The notes beneath the pieces were generated by a model. That model was not told the DNA's origin. It saw only the letters and a program-made list of their open reading frames with translations, and did no database searches. A stretch of 64,000 nucleotides of DNA from Sphaerosporella brunnea (Eukaryota; Ascomycota; Pezizomycetes; Pezizales; Pyronemataceae): NCBI GenBank assembly GCA_008704415.1, contig VXIS01000051.1:62001-126000 (forward strand), given 5' to 3'. Each line of letters opens with the position of its first letter. Position 1 is the first letter of the stretch. Below are positions 12,655 to 24,004 of the stretch, piece by piece. A program made the position numbers and the translations under genes.

Positions 12655-13390
12655 TGTTTTGTTTTAATCATAATGTATTCGGCCGCTTGCGGCCATGACA
12701 TAGAAGAAGTTACACGCCGCCCCTAGGCTCTTGGGTCCTACTCTGGGGCTGAACTTCCAAGGAAAGGACTTCTAAGGAAAGGACAAAGGAGAGATGTAGT
12801 TAGAGAAAGCGCACCAAGGGAATTCGTAAGGAAAACATATAAGATGTTGGAACATTCTTAGGCCTAGCCCGGCCACATCCCCACTTTGGTGGTGCCTAGG
12901 AAATCCAACACCGCTTCCGTACATCGCTCATCTGACAACAGGACCTTAACCGACGTGTTGGTCTTTTTCTCGCCGGCCCTACGCTCCCCTTCGTAGCCTC
13001 AGCCGTTGCTTTCCACGGTGTAGCCTGCATCGGGCGCAGGATTTGAAAAAGTGATCTCTCGTCTGGACTGGTTTGCTTGCGCAGAACTAGCATTTATCGT
13101 CGTCACGGCGGCCTGTCCATCGTAGGTATGGTGCCAGTGGTGCTTTCCCTAGCCTAAGCTGAAAGACGCGTGATGTTAGGGCCTTGCTGCGGGGTCGGGC
13201 CTCTTCCGTCGACGGTAGGAGGCTTTGGGCTTGCAGTGCTCGGCCAGCCAAGCCTCTCGATCCTTTGCCTTGGCTTTGGTGACTTCTCGACCAATGTGGC
13301 GAGCCTAGGTTGCCCTCAGCCGCGCTCTTGGCAAGTTGGTCGGCACATTCGTGACTCTCCACTTGCGGCCGACTAGAGTGCAACACTCAC
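12655..13390 (-). mobile_element. LINE (I/Tad-like non-LTR retrotransposon) 3' fragment, copy A
   Basis: The minus strand encodes the C-terminal part of a LINE ORF2 in broken frames: ECADQLAKSAAEG (end of RNase H), then SRVFQLRLGKAPLAPYLRW, a cysteine region, and LLSDERCTEAVLDFLGTT. The 3' UTR ends near 12655 with GCCGCAAGCGGCCGAATAC then ATTATGATTAAAAC. The same 3' end occurs at 21190-21251 with an A-tail, which fixes the orientation. The 5' part is missing beyond about 13390. Confidence 0.7.
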
Positions 13391-13559
13391 TCAGGTAGAA
13401 GATCTTTTGACGATAACGAACCCAATCAACTTCTCTTTGAAGACTTATGGCGATATCCTCCTAAGCCCCCTTGCTGCTGGGTTTCGGTATCTGAAGGTTG
13501 TACCGAAGGTCGGTTGGGATTTGGACGTCGCGGTGGTGCTGGACATGATGGAGTGGCGG

Positions 13560-14428
13560 CCCTTCTAAGGAAATGTAATCAAGGAAAAAGCACCATGTAG
13601 TTGATCGCACCAAGGAAATTCGTGACTGGGAAAAGAGCCAGAGCCAATTCCATCATAACATAATGCCCCTCTCGGGCCATGGTAGTGCTAAGGAAATCCA
13701 TCACCGCTTCTGTGCACCTGTCATCTACCAGTAGAGCGGCGGTAGGAGTAGCAGGCCACCGCTTCTGCCTCCCTTCTTTCGTGGCGTCTTTGTCCGCCTT
13801 CCAGAGGACCATCTGTTCACTCTTTCCAGGTGATCGCGGGTTTGAACGGCGCCCTTATGGCACCACCAGCATTTTTCGTCCGCCCTGCGACTTGTTTTTA
13901 GGAGGTATGGGCCTGTCGGAGCTTTGTTGAGTCTGAGTTGAAAGAAGCGGGCGGCCAGGGCCTTCTTGGCTTTGTCGGCCGTAGGATCGGGCCTCTTTCG
14001 GTGGTGGAAGTAAACCTTAGGTCGGCAATGCTTTGCCAGCCAGGCTTCTCTTTCCGCGGTCCTGACCTCTGTAGTGCGTCTGGACAGGGCAATCACTCCC
14101 GCCTCGTCGTGTGGTAGGGCACAGTCGCCGTCATACGCCGCTTCTTTGCCCAATGCGTCCGCCATTTCGTTGCCCCTCGTGACCTGAGACCCAGTGGTAC
14201 TCGACGGACCAGCCTTTGCCGCAGAGCGCTGACTCGGCACTGACAACCCTTGGGAGTAGTCACTGCCTTGGGCCTGGCTTGCCATCCTGAAGTCGTCGTA
14301 GGGCTGACTGAGCATCGGTGAAGAGCCGGACGATCCCCTTGTCACTCGGCAAGTTGCGCAGAGCGAGCTCTAGGCCGGCGATGATTCCAAAGAGTTCGGC
14401 GTCATATACCTCCTTGTTGCGGCCTAGG
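13560..14428 (-). mobile_element. LINE 3' fragment, copy B (RNase H to C-terminus)
   Basis: Minus-strand frames read KEVYDAELFGIIAGLELAL and RLFTDAQSALRRLQ (RNase H core), then VTRGNEMADALGKEAA, ALAARFFQLRLNKAPTGPYL, ADEKCWWCHKGAVQTRDHL (zinc-knuckle end) and DRCTEAVMDFLSTT. Frameshifts are present. Its 3' UTR (from about 13570) resembles that of copy A at about 12760-12830, so both are one family. The N-terminal part of this RNase H domain lies about 1.35 kb away at 15800-15870, so the element is split by the repeat block at 14429-15640. Confidence 0.7.
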
Positions 14429-15640
14429 TGTTAGCGAGCGGGCAGCCCAGCCTGGACCCCGTGGGAGAGGGACCTGGTGACTGCCAGGCGAGCGGCAAAA
14501 AGTCTAGTCCTATGCGACGGAATGGTGGCAGCATCGGTAAGTCTAGCCTCGGAGATGAGACGTTGCAGTTGTCCGACTGGTCTATCACAAGAGAGGTAGC
14601 TCGAGTACACGTTACTCCCACCAAACCCTCAACTCGCCCGAGCAACACTGATAACCAAAGGATTTACCTAGCCACCCCATGCTCGCTTTTTCCAACACCT
14701 GCACGTCGTTGCATCGCGAGGGCAGTTGCCAGGCATCTAGTGATCTCCTGACAAGTAGTAGAGCAGTGCAGGTCCGAACGGCAGAGCGAGTGCCCTCAAA
14801 GGATAGTGCCCTGGTCAAGATTGCCCAACTGTCCAGAAGGCTGAACAGCAGACTCGCAATTCCCTCAGAGGACAGAGCTCGAATATGTCGTGCCTGCCCA
14901 TCGGACTCCCAACTCGCCCGAGCAACACCGATAACCAGAGGATTTACCTAGCCACCCCGTGCTCGCTTTTTCCAACACCTGCACGTCTTTGCATCGCGAG
15001 GGCAGTGACCAGGCGTACCGGCAGCATCAGTGATCTCCTGACAAGTAGAAGACCGTGATAGCAAGTGGTGACGATATTGCGAGGTTATCTCCAAGTTCAT
15101 CGCAGTACGGCCTGGCAGCGCTATCTGGTCCAAACCTCCTGGCGTTAACCAACAGACTCGTCAAGTTCCTTGAAGAACATAGCTTGAGTACGTCGTGCCT
15201 ACCCACCAAACCCTCAACTCGCCCGAGCAACACTGATAACCAAAGGATTTACCTAGCCACCCCGTGCTCGCAGGCCGGTGCGAGGGCAGTGACTAATACC
15301 CGGTACCTGGCGTTCTCTAGGAAAGTAGAAGGCGGTGATAGCAAGTGTTGACGATACTTCAAGTGATCTCCAAGTACGTTGCAGTGCGGTGCTGGTAACG
15401 TTCCAGTGGGTCTCGATTCACCCAACTGCCACTGTCCTGAGAAGCAGCTCCAGTCTCTCGTATCCTTAAACCACCAGACTTACTACTCCCAGCCTCATTG
15501 AGTATCAATCCGAGCAGTACTGGCGGAGGACATAGCTACCCCGTGCTCAATTCTGAGGGCAGTAGCTGGCCATGCTTGTAGCTTCGAGTATCTCTTGGAA
15601 GTAGGGAGAGCAGTGCTTTCGACGTAGGATCAGAAAGATT
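14429..15640. repeat. Tandem ~290-300-bp repeat block interrupting the LINE
   Basis: The sentence CTCGCCCGAGCAACACTGAT and the following AACCAAAGGATTTACCTAGC occur at about 14633, 14922 and 15222, a spacing of 289-300 bp. Other shared words (GCGAGGGCAGTG, GTGATAGCAAG) recur in step. A copy with a single unit lies at 46960-47640, and 15264-15690 is homologous to about 47264-47640. No convincing coding sequence. The block separates two parts of one LINE RNase H domain, so it probably inserted there or expanded within an insertion. Confidence 0.65.
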
Positions 15641-15779
15641 GGAGTGTTCCCATTGCAAGTGCACAAGAGGTAATGGGGTCAAGACTGGAGAAGAAATTGG
15701 AGCAAAGAAGAAGATAGACAAGGGAATTTCTGAGGAGGATCTGAAAGGAGTTCGCTGCGGCATTCCTCCATTTGCCCTG

Positions 15780-16160
15780 TTGTGCATCTATCTGGGTCAC
15801 GGCTGCGTAGCCACAGCAACCGTTTTCAAGTCTGGAGCCATCCGAGTAGACGGCAATCGAATTGCTGATGGGTCTTTGGTGCATATAGGCGGCCTCGAGG
15901 GTGTTGTCCTTGTCCAGGATGACGACGGGCCCTAATGTCCGGGTAGATCCCAAGCAGGCGAAGCCTGACATGCTGGACACCGTTCATCGTGCTGCGTTGT
16001 CCCAGGCTCGGCACCACCTCGGCATTCTAAAACACACCCACTCTGTGGATAGACCCCCGCAGCTCAGGCGGTAGCCCTGCTTGTCGCTCATGGGGCTGCG
16101 CCAGGTGCTCGTATGGTTGGGGACATCTAGAGCCGGAGGGTTTTGGGCACCCTGTCTTTG
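15780..16160 (-). mobile_element. LINE copy B, start of RNase H and region before it
   Basis: The minus strand reads IAVYSDGSRLENGCCGYAAV (about 15870-15810), the first strand and catalytic Asp motif of an RNase H domain. Upstream are frames typical of the linker between reverse transcriptase and RNase H (VQHVRLRLLGIYPDIRARRH). The rest of the same domain resumes at about 14420. The reverse transcriptase itself is not present before 16160. Confidence 0.6.
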
Positions 16161-16501
16161 AGCCGCACATTCTCGACCAAAAAAAATTACTTTTTAAAGG
16201 CGCCTAGTTTCCGCTCGCTCTATCGACTGATGGAGTCGGATTCTCCAGATTCTTTCTGGTTGTCGAAGATGTGGGGGGTCACCGATTTTGGACAATTGTC
16301 AAAACACGAAGATTCACGCTTATCACTCGGTCATTTGTATGTATTACTAAGCGAAAATGAATGTCGCGACCAGGTGGCATATGGGGCTCACGAGCGTTAT
16401 GCATGCATGCAGTATGTACCAGCACATACCCCGAGATCGCTAGCTTGTCGCACTTATCTGTCTGCCGGATTCTTGGCTCCCCTCAACGCCTGGGTGCAAG
16501 A

Positions 16502-18245
16502 ATGAAGCTCCCCCACAGAGTCTCCGCACTCCTTGTCGCCGCTGCCCACGTCTGGGCCCGGACTGCGTCGGCAATCGACTACCCCGATAACACGCCGCCC
16601 AAGAACGTGGATGTGTGGTGCGGAAAGGCGTACAGAGCTACCGATGGTATGTATACATCCAGATATACTCTCTCCCCGTTCCGAGAGAGAGAGAGAGAGA
16701 GAGCTCACAATCGATTAGTGCCGTTCACCGGCCTCGTCGATAAAGGTTGGCTGTATCCGCCTCCGCACTCGGACGTCCCGAGACTCGCCTTCACTTGTCG
16801 CGCGCGGCTGAAGCCGTTTGTGAAAGGTACTGACGCAAGGAAAGCGAGTATTGTTGTTGATGCAAGAGTAGTTGTTTTAGTGGTATAAAGCATTACGAGA
16901 GGAAGCTGACGGTGTGCTAGATCTCCCATGATGTTGGCACTCCTTTCCCCCATGCAAGGCCCGTTGAGAGTATCTATGTCACTGTCTCGGTATCTAGTCT
17001 CCAGCTTGTAAACACCCAAATGCGGCTTGGAGACCAAGTTGAGATCGCCGTAGATCTCGACAAACTCCCGCCAAGGACGGAACCGTATTCCCTTACCTGC
17101 CATGCAGCGGCCAGCGACTCGGGACCGCAGTTCGCAACCGCTTCCAGCGAGCTATACTGGCTACCGCCAAGCCCATATAACGGGAGCATTGTGCAGCTGG
17201 ACACATCAACTGGGGAGCTAGTGGTGTCCGGGAACATAGCGCCCGGATTACCAGGAGCCAACAGAGAGCCATTTTTCCCAATCGGATACTATACCGGGTG
17301 GGGAAACTATCTAGAGTCCAACTTCGGCATCCTGTCTGAGATCAAGAAGGCCGGGTTCACGCTTGTGCACCCCATCCCTGGTGGCGGATCCGCAAATGAA
17401 GCTTGGGGCCAGGGAGGGTTGCAGCGCTTTGGCCAGTTCTTGGACGCTGCCCTGGAGGCGGGGGTTTGGGTTATGTATGATATGCGCCACACTTACTCGT
17501 CCAGTGCAGATTTGAAGATGCAGATCAGGGCTTTTCGGGACCATCCGGCGCTGTTGCTGTGGTATACCGCTGATGTAGGTTTCGGCTATGTATTGTCAAT
17601 GGAAGTTGCTGACACAAACTAACAGGAACCAGACGGCCATAACGACCCTACAAATTCGACATATCTTGCTTATAAGTCTATCAATGCCCTGGACGGATAT
17701 CACCCCGTCTCTTTCACCCCAAACTGTCAGAACTACTTCTTCGAGCAATACGCGTCTGGTGCAGATATTGTGGTGCCAGATATTTACCCAGTCGGCAACA
17801 ACGTGACATTCTCAACAGTATATAACACCCCATGTAATCGAACTTACGGATGCTGCGGTATTTCCCCTTTGCTTCGACTCCCTTAATGACGTACTAACCC
17901 TCTCACCAACCAGGCTGCGATAATTGCCTTGGAACCCTTCACGACCTTGCCACAAGAATCGAGGAAATGAAAGAATTCACGCGTTGGATGGGTACCCACA
18001 AAATATTTTGGGGCGTTTCTCAAGCCTTTGGCGCATCGGAATTCTGGTCCCGCGTGCCCACCCATGACGAAATGGTCGACATGAGCCGAAGCGCCATTGC
18101 GGCCGGTGCAAAGGGGATGCTCTATTGGGCTTCTCCTACGACGGACGAGATATGGAAAGCCACCAGCGAAATCGCCAAGGGAATGAACAGCCAGACCGCC
18201 GGGAAGTGGGTCGTCCAGGAACGAGAAGTCAGGACTGAGCTTTAG
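16502..18245 (+). CDS. Secreted glycoside-hydrolase-like protein, function unknown
   Basis: Five exons: 16502-16646, 16719-16867, 16921-17574, 17626-17857, 17914-18245; phases close to 503 aa. Residues 1-24 form a signal peptide (hydrophobic ALLVAAAHVWA, cleavage near TASA). The mature part starts with VDVWCGKAYRA and LYPPPHSDVPRLAF, then ISHDVGTPFPHARPVES. The second half has the look of a TIM-barrel hydrolase: FFPIGYYTGWGNYL, GFTLVHPIPGGG, VWVMYDMRHTY, LLLWYTADEPDGHNDP (acidic pair), DGYHPVSFTPNC, SGADIVVPDIYPVGNNVTF and a Cys-rich YGCCGCDNC. I recall an uncharacterised secreted family in ascomycetes with this order but no assigned activity. Intron 1 contains a GA microsatellite; the second intron uses a GTAGTT donor, chosen because it alone restores VDAR-ISHDVG in frame. 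Confidence 0.85.
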
Positions 18246-21134
18246 AAAACTTGGTTTTGGCTTGTTGCTTCCCCGCTCGCGTTTAGCTTGGGAGTGTGGA
18301 CTAGGGATATGTTGAATGAAGGAGGATCGAGATGAGGCTGCACTTTATAGCGCCTGGAGAGTTGGGATAAGAACGTTTTTTTCCCGTCATATACCGCTTG
18401 GCCTTTTATTGAGACAATGAGATATATATATAGCGTGACTATGTAGTTATGAAACACATTGTACCGACTTTGAGCGAGGAATATACATACTGTGCTGCCA
18501 ACTTTGACCAGATTATTAACTACCAGACGTGATTTCAGAACAAGGAGGCACAGGACGGCGTTTTGATATCCATGTTGCAAAACTCGTGACATATGTGGGT
18601 GCGTGTGCTTCACAGTGTATCATTCGATGTTCGTCCTTGGCTGATAGGTTGTGCTGTCATTAAAAAATAACTGTTTTTGACGACAGAAGCTGATGCGGTG
18701 ATCATCTATACCAGCTCTGGGGTACCGGTTGAGGAGCTGGGGGTTCTTGACGTGATGCGCATGCTTAGGTAGATGCAGCACCGAGTGCCGAGGAAAGGAT
18801 ACCGAGTGTTAAGATGTAATTCAAAGTCAGGCATTTCGGACTGCAGCCCTAACTAACAGACGTCGGTCAAATTGCAAAGCCGTGGTATAAATACCACCCC
18901 CCTTTGTTCCTTCTTTCCTTTCTTTCTCATACATGCGTGCGCATCTTGATACCCCCCCTCCCCCCTTTCAACTGCCTCCCCACCGACATATCTCGTTGAT
19001 ACCCCTCCGCCTTCGTATACCTTCCACCCCTCCTACTCCCTACCCCTTCTCCCCTTTTCATGTGTATAGAACAACTTGACGACTTTGACAGTGTAGGATC
19101 GACTCCACCGCTCTGTTCCCCTATTCCGGTTCCGACTTCCATTCCGTGCACCTTTTCCGATGGACGACAACACCAGCAGAGGGTTTTTTACCTCCGGGTT
19201 TTCCCTCTATAATCAAAAACATTGTTTTCTCTGGCTGGTATGCGAGAGAGCAAAGTTTTTTTTTATTGGTTTTTTTTTTTCTCTGCGTGGAAATGGTCAG
19301 GGGATAGTTGTAGACATCGACACAACAGTAAACACGGCCCCCAAGCCCCCAAGCCCCCAAGCCCCCAAGCCTCCAAGCCAAGCGCCCCCCCAACCCCTCC
19401 GTCAGACGCTGTTGAGGAATTTGTTCGCCTAAACCGCAATGACGATGGTGATTTTGATTTTGCCCAGCAGCGCTCATGATCAGCGTCACTAGCGTCACTG
19501 CACCTGTGTCCAACTCGTCGACGCTGACTGGTCCAACCACCACCAACGTCAACCTCAACGTACTTCTTACTGAATAATTTACTTGTATTTACTTAGTATG
19601 TATACGAGTTAGAAGTTACTATTCCGTGCAGCCATTCAAAAAGCGCCGGATACGTCTATACGATATAACCCCAAAGAGGTCGTTTGTAAGCAAGAGGTTT
19701 TGGGGGACTTCTCTTACCGGACCATATACACTCCCCGCCCCTCCCCCCAAAAATAGATTGGTCTTTGACTTTGTGGTAGTAGAGCTGCGTCATAACCGAA
19801 AACCTCGCCCAGAATACGGTGTTTTTGAGTATATCGATAGAGAGAAACCCTCTGAGGCTGAAGCGTCGTCGTCCATCGAAAAAGGGGCCACGGAACGGAG
19901 CGCGGTCGGTCGGTCGAGTTGATCGATAGGTATACTGAGGTGGATGGAGTAGTATCGAAGGGAAGTGTTTATAGCCTCCCTCAGACCACAAAAAAAACCC
20001 CCTTCGTGACCGACAATCACCATGCTAGGTAGGGCTCGCAGGTCTCAAACAAATGCCCCCCCGTTTTTTTTTTTTTTTTCTTCTTTTTCTCACGTCTCAA
20101 CTTTGAGGGTTGGTTGGAGATGGGTTAGGATTGAGTGACACCTAGTGACCCTAAGGACTAGTCTTTTGGAGGAGAACTTTGAGAAGGGAGGGGGTGGTGC
20201 CGGCGGAAAAACTACGATGAGTTTTCCAATTGCTAGGCATGGAAGGCCAGTAGGGTTGTGGTAAGATTTTTTAATTTTTTTTTCCATATGGGGCCGGCTT
20301 TATATCCAACTCCTCCATGTTATAGTCCAGATTCTTCTCCTCACGTGCCCTCCTAGCACACAGGTTGATGCCTCCCCATACAAATGTAGCCCAGCCATAA
20401 AAAGAATTCATTCCCTTCCAATGATCAACGTCCCGGTGTATCTATGCTAGATGTCGAGGCCGCCCCGCTACTTCAAAGCCAACAACAAGACAACGGTGTC
20501 AGCTGAGAGCACACCCGGGACTACCGGTACCTCAGCACTCTGCTCGCCTCGATGCTCATCCCACCCAACCCATTTTGCCGCCAGACAGCTTGCCCCCCCT
20601 CCCCCTCTGCTTCAACGCCCCCCCCCTTCCCCCGCAATCGAAGAGGCCGGTTACTGCATCTACTGTATCAGCTCTACTCGTTTAATCCCGCAATTGACAG
20701 CGCTTTTTTTCTTTTCTTTTCTGATGGCAGGTGTTGGAAAAGCCGACTGGTAGCAGTAGTCCCCAGGCCTCTGCCAGCTACAACAGCCTACCACCGCCAT
20801 AGCCAGTGCTTTTCCTGGCAGGCCAGGATTGGTCGTGAAGGCAAGGCCTAGGTTTTGCACGGTATCGAGAGAGAGACGGGGTCCCATATAAATAGAGAAG
20901 ATCACTCCCTTCCTTTTCAACGAAAGATCCCGATGTATGGATGCTTAAAGAAAGAGCATCTAAGGCCGCTAGAGACGGTTCAAACTTGGAATCCAATTCA
21001 ACTGTGACGATAATAGCACTAGCATGAACCCCCTCCCCCGCCTTCCAGCTTCCCAGATCTCCTCTTGAAGTCAAATGTCAACGACGGTGGCTTGCACTGA
21101 AAAAGCACTTTCATCGACGTCGCGCACCTTCCTT
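18246..21134. other. Intergenic, low-complexity rich
   Basis: No gene recognised. It contains C-rich and T-rich tracts, a CCCAAG-type repeat (about 19338-19380) and half of a dispersed repeat at 19186-19262. Open frames have biased composition and no domain. Confidence 0.5.
19186..19262 (+). repeat. Dispersed ~75-bp repeat, copy 1
   Basis: Starting at CAGCAGAGGGTTTTTTACC and including CTCTGGCTGGTATGCGAGAG (about 19230-19249), this matches in inverted orientation the stretch at about 22346-22425. The matching part is about 75 bp with small gaps. No function inferred; the two copies flank the LINE tail and the broken amidoligase. Confidence 0.55.
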
Positions 21135-21147
21135 TACAACCCCTTGT

Positions 21148-21251
21148 CGCCCGTCTGTGGACACCTGAGGTCCAAGGGTAGACTTTCTGTATATAGCCAC
21201 ATGTCATGGCCGCAAGCGACCAAATACATTATGATTAAAACAAAAAAAAAA
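21148..21251 (+). mobile_element. 5'-truncated LINE tail with 13-bp target-site duplication
   Basis: The 104-bp insert ends TGGCCGCAAGCGACCAAATA then CATTATGATTAAAACAAAAA, the LINE 3' end also seen (on the other strand) at about 12655-12710. The same 13 bases, TACAACCCCTTGT, lie immediately before (21135-21147) and after (21252-21264). A terminal A-tail, severe 5' truncation and a target-site duplication are the marks of target-primed reverse transcription. The insertion sits in the broken amidoligase copy. Confidence 0.85.
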
Positions 21252-21840
21252 TACAACCCCTTGTGGACGGCATTATCACAGCGCGTCCTCTCCTCCCCGT
21301 AGGCCCACTTGGCCGGGAGCTTCTCCTCGAAGGAGGCTTTGAGGTGGGCATCTAGCCCGAACCTCTCCCACACCGCCAGGGGCAACTCCCGGAGGTAGTC
21401 TCCCCTCCACCCCCCCCACCACCACCATCCTCCCCCACGCCACCCACTCCCACGGCTCCGTGAGGAGCGAGCCGGTGACCAGCGCCGAGAGGGTCTCCGC
21501 CCACTTGATGGCGCGCTCGTGGTCGCCGTGGGCCTCGGCCTGTCGGAACTCGATGGTTCCGTAGGTGCGGTTAATTCCAAAATTGTACTTTTGGAATTTC
21601 GCGTCTCCAAGGATGAGGTAGAACTCCTTGGCAGTTCTGGTTCTGTCGATCTTGGCAAACATTCTCAAGGGCCATTTTGCGTTTCCGTTCTTTGTTGCAA
21701 AAGGCTTGGAGGTCCGACAAGCGATTGTATCCTCCCTGGTTTAATTCATCTCTCAGTTCTTTCCCATCCGGAGCTTCTCCGGTGACCAGTCCAAGATAGT
21801 GAGGTCCTTCGGGAAGAGGCTGTTACGGTCGAGACCCGAA
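21252..21840 (-). pseudogene. Broken duplicate of the amidoligase gene at 24005-25587
   Basis: The minus strand reads NSLFPKDLTILDW (about 21830), an unrelated insert of about 145 bp, then FAKIDRTRTAKEFY, DAKFQKYNFGINRTYGTIEF, RQAEAHGDHERAIKWAETLS and ALVTGSLLTEPWEWVAWGRM. It then shifts frame near 21400-21420 and continues YLRELPLAVWERFGLDAHLK and CDNAVHKGL. These match the intact gene almost residue for residue. The frameshift, internal insert, missing N-terminal half and LINE insertion at its 3' end show it is not functional. Fragments upstream of 21840 are not clearly homologous. Confidence 0.85.
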
Positions 21841-22192
21841 GATCAGAATTCCCTGCTGGGGTGTCGGGTGGGCATCGGTGTCGCATGGCAAGTATCGACG
21901 CTGCCTGATGGCGTCGAGAAGCCGCGCTTTCAACAAGTCGGCGTTGTTGGTGTCGAGGTCGACGATAGGTGATGGTAGGTATGACGTGTGAGAAGAAAGG
22001 AAGGAGAAGGAAGGAAGGAAGCGCTGGTATTTATAGCTCTCAGAGTGGCCGGGATAAGGGTCGAAGACCTAAATAGGCCGATTTATATATATATATGTGG
22101 GTTTTTCCTCAGCACTCGCTAGAAACCCATAGCTGCGGCGGTATAGGTCGGCAGGATATAGGGAATCGATGAAGCGAAACACAAAGCTCATA

Positions 22193-22231
22193 GTGGTGGT
22201 GGTGGTGGTGGTGGTGGTGGTGGTGGTGGTG
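22193..22231. repeat. GTG trinucleotide microsatellite
   Basis: About 13 uninterrupted GTG units. A purine-rich GGAA repeat lies just upstream at about 21990-22020. Confidence 0.9.
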
Positions 22232-22345
22232 ATGTTGATCAACAAAGAGACGAAGCAACGGAGCAACCAAATCACCACACTCCACATCGTTGAGACACCT
22301 GATGTTTTCTTTCTTTACACGACGACTTGCAGATATGCTACATTT

Positions 22346-22425
22346 CCATAGCCAAAAACCCGCCCTCTCGCATACCAGCCAGAGAAACGATGCTTTTGGT
22401 TGCAGAGAAGGTAAAGCTCCTCTGC
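22346..22425 (-). repeat. Dispersed ~75-bp repeat, copy 2 (inverted)
   Basis: The minus strand reads CAGCAGAGGAGCTTTACC and then CTCTGGCTGGTATGCGAGAG, matching copy 1 at 19186-19262. Confidence 0.55.
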
Positions 22426-24004
22426 TGAAGTCTGGGGACGGTGTGCGGCGGGTGCACGCGGGGTCGGAGAGCAAATGGCCCTGCAGCGGTGCCAAGGGCG
22501 GGGCGGAGCGAGAACAGCGCGGCGGAGTCGAGATGGATGGATGCATGTCCACGTGGCCGACGTGTCGCTGCGGTCGTCGAAGGCTGCGGTGGATTGCGCA
22601 GCCAGCACTGGAAACTCCCGCAGCCTTCGCTGACACCCAGACCGCACACACAAAGCACATACTTGTCTACACGCATGCGTGCATGTTCTGTCGACCAGCA
22701 AACAACATCCGCTGCGCACGTATTTCCATCTACAACTGGAACACAAAGAATGGTGGATGGCGGTTCCGAGGACTTTGGAGAGGTTGGAAAAAAAACAAAA
22801 AAACAAAAAAAAGACTCGAGCAGAAGCTCCGATATGTACTGCATCTATCGACCAAGCCCAGCCGGCCGAACCGGAGTAGCAATAAATCTCAGGTCTGCTC
22901 AGCTGGCTGGCCACTCGAGAGAACCGGCCAGTCGCTCGGCCGGCTGGCCTGTCGGACGCTAGGATATTTGCTCGACAGGACAGAACACACACATATAATT
23001 CCAGCCCCTGAGTGTGAACTCGTCTGACGAAAGTCTCTCAACTAGCCCCCCCCCCTGCTGCTGCTACCGTCTCCACCCACTCAGCATCACCCTCATAGCT
23101 ATTCTACTGCAAAATCTTCCCAATAACAGGCGAGTGCAAGACAGCGAGTGTTTTCTGCAGATACTTCAATCGTCGGACCTCTGGGAAACCTTGCCGAAGT
23201 ATCTCCACACGAATACAGCCTTGGTCTCCCAGCAGTCGTGATCCCTATTCAAGCAAATCTCTTCGATCTTTGCTTCGTTCTGGCGGTGGCAAAATACAGA
23301 GTGACCCTCAGTGCAGCAAAGAAGCTCGAAGTGCTCTGCCCCCCCCTCAACATTCGGATCCAATCTCGACAGGCGCAGCGATCTCCCTTGCAAACTGTCT
23401 ACAAGCCTTCCAATTGAAGAATTACCGGTCCAAACAAAGAACAACCGACGCTAACACCAATCACTTCTTCAATCCCTTTACCGCGAGGTAGGTTGAAGAT
23501 GTTTTTGAATTTGTTATGTTTCTTCTTTTTGTTCTATAACGCAGTATATTGCGGCGTTGATGATCCCTCATGCACATTCATCCATCCCTTGTTTGGACTT
23601 GCTTGTTATTCCCCTACCCAGACTTTTTCAATTCGCTGGCTCGACTTCGAAAACAGTCGGTTGGCTTTGAAGCTCATACCACGTGCATTGCTTTAATATA
23701 CATTTGCTTCACTTATCTTCTCCCTTGATACATATCGATGCGTTTTTGCATTATAGCTTTATATCCGTTGAAGCATGAAGAGTTTGCTCTTTACCCTTGC
23801 CCTTACCTTGGGATAACTCTTCCCATGCTACGACGTACGGGACCCAATACTCATTGGTGTCCTACCCGTTGTGCCTTGGCTGCCCAACTGTACAAAACCT
23901 TTCCCCTTTCAACCCACCACCACTTTAACTTCTGTTCCAATCTCGACGGTTGCCTCTCAGCACCACTAATCGCCGAATAGAAACTGCAACAAGAAACCGC
24001 AAGA
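22426..24004. other. Intergenic before the amidoligase gene
   Basis: No gene recognised. It contains an A-rich AAAAAAC repeat (about 22788-22812) and a C run (about 23046-23055). The last few hundred bases are the likely promoter and leader of the gene at 24005. Confidence 0.45.

Noticed and set aside
21134..21658. A functional second amidoligase
   Set aside because: The copy lacks the N-terminal half, carries a frameshift, an internal insert and a LINE tail.
22315..22992. 225-codon minus-strand frame
   Set aside because: Low-complexity composition, includes part of a dispersed repeat and an A-rich microsatellite; no domain or splice structure.
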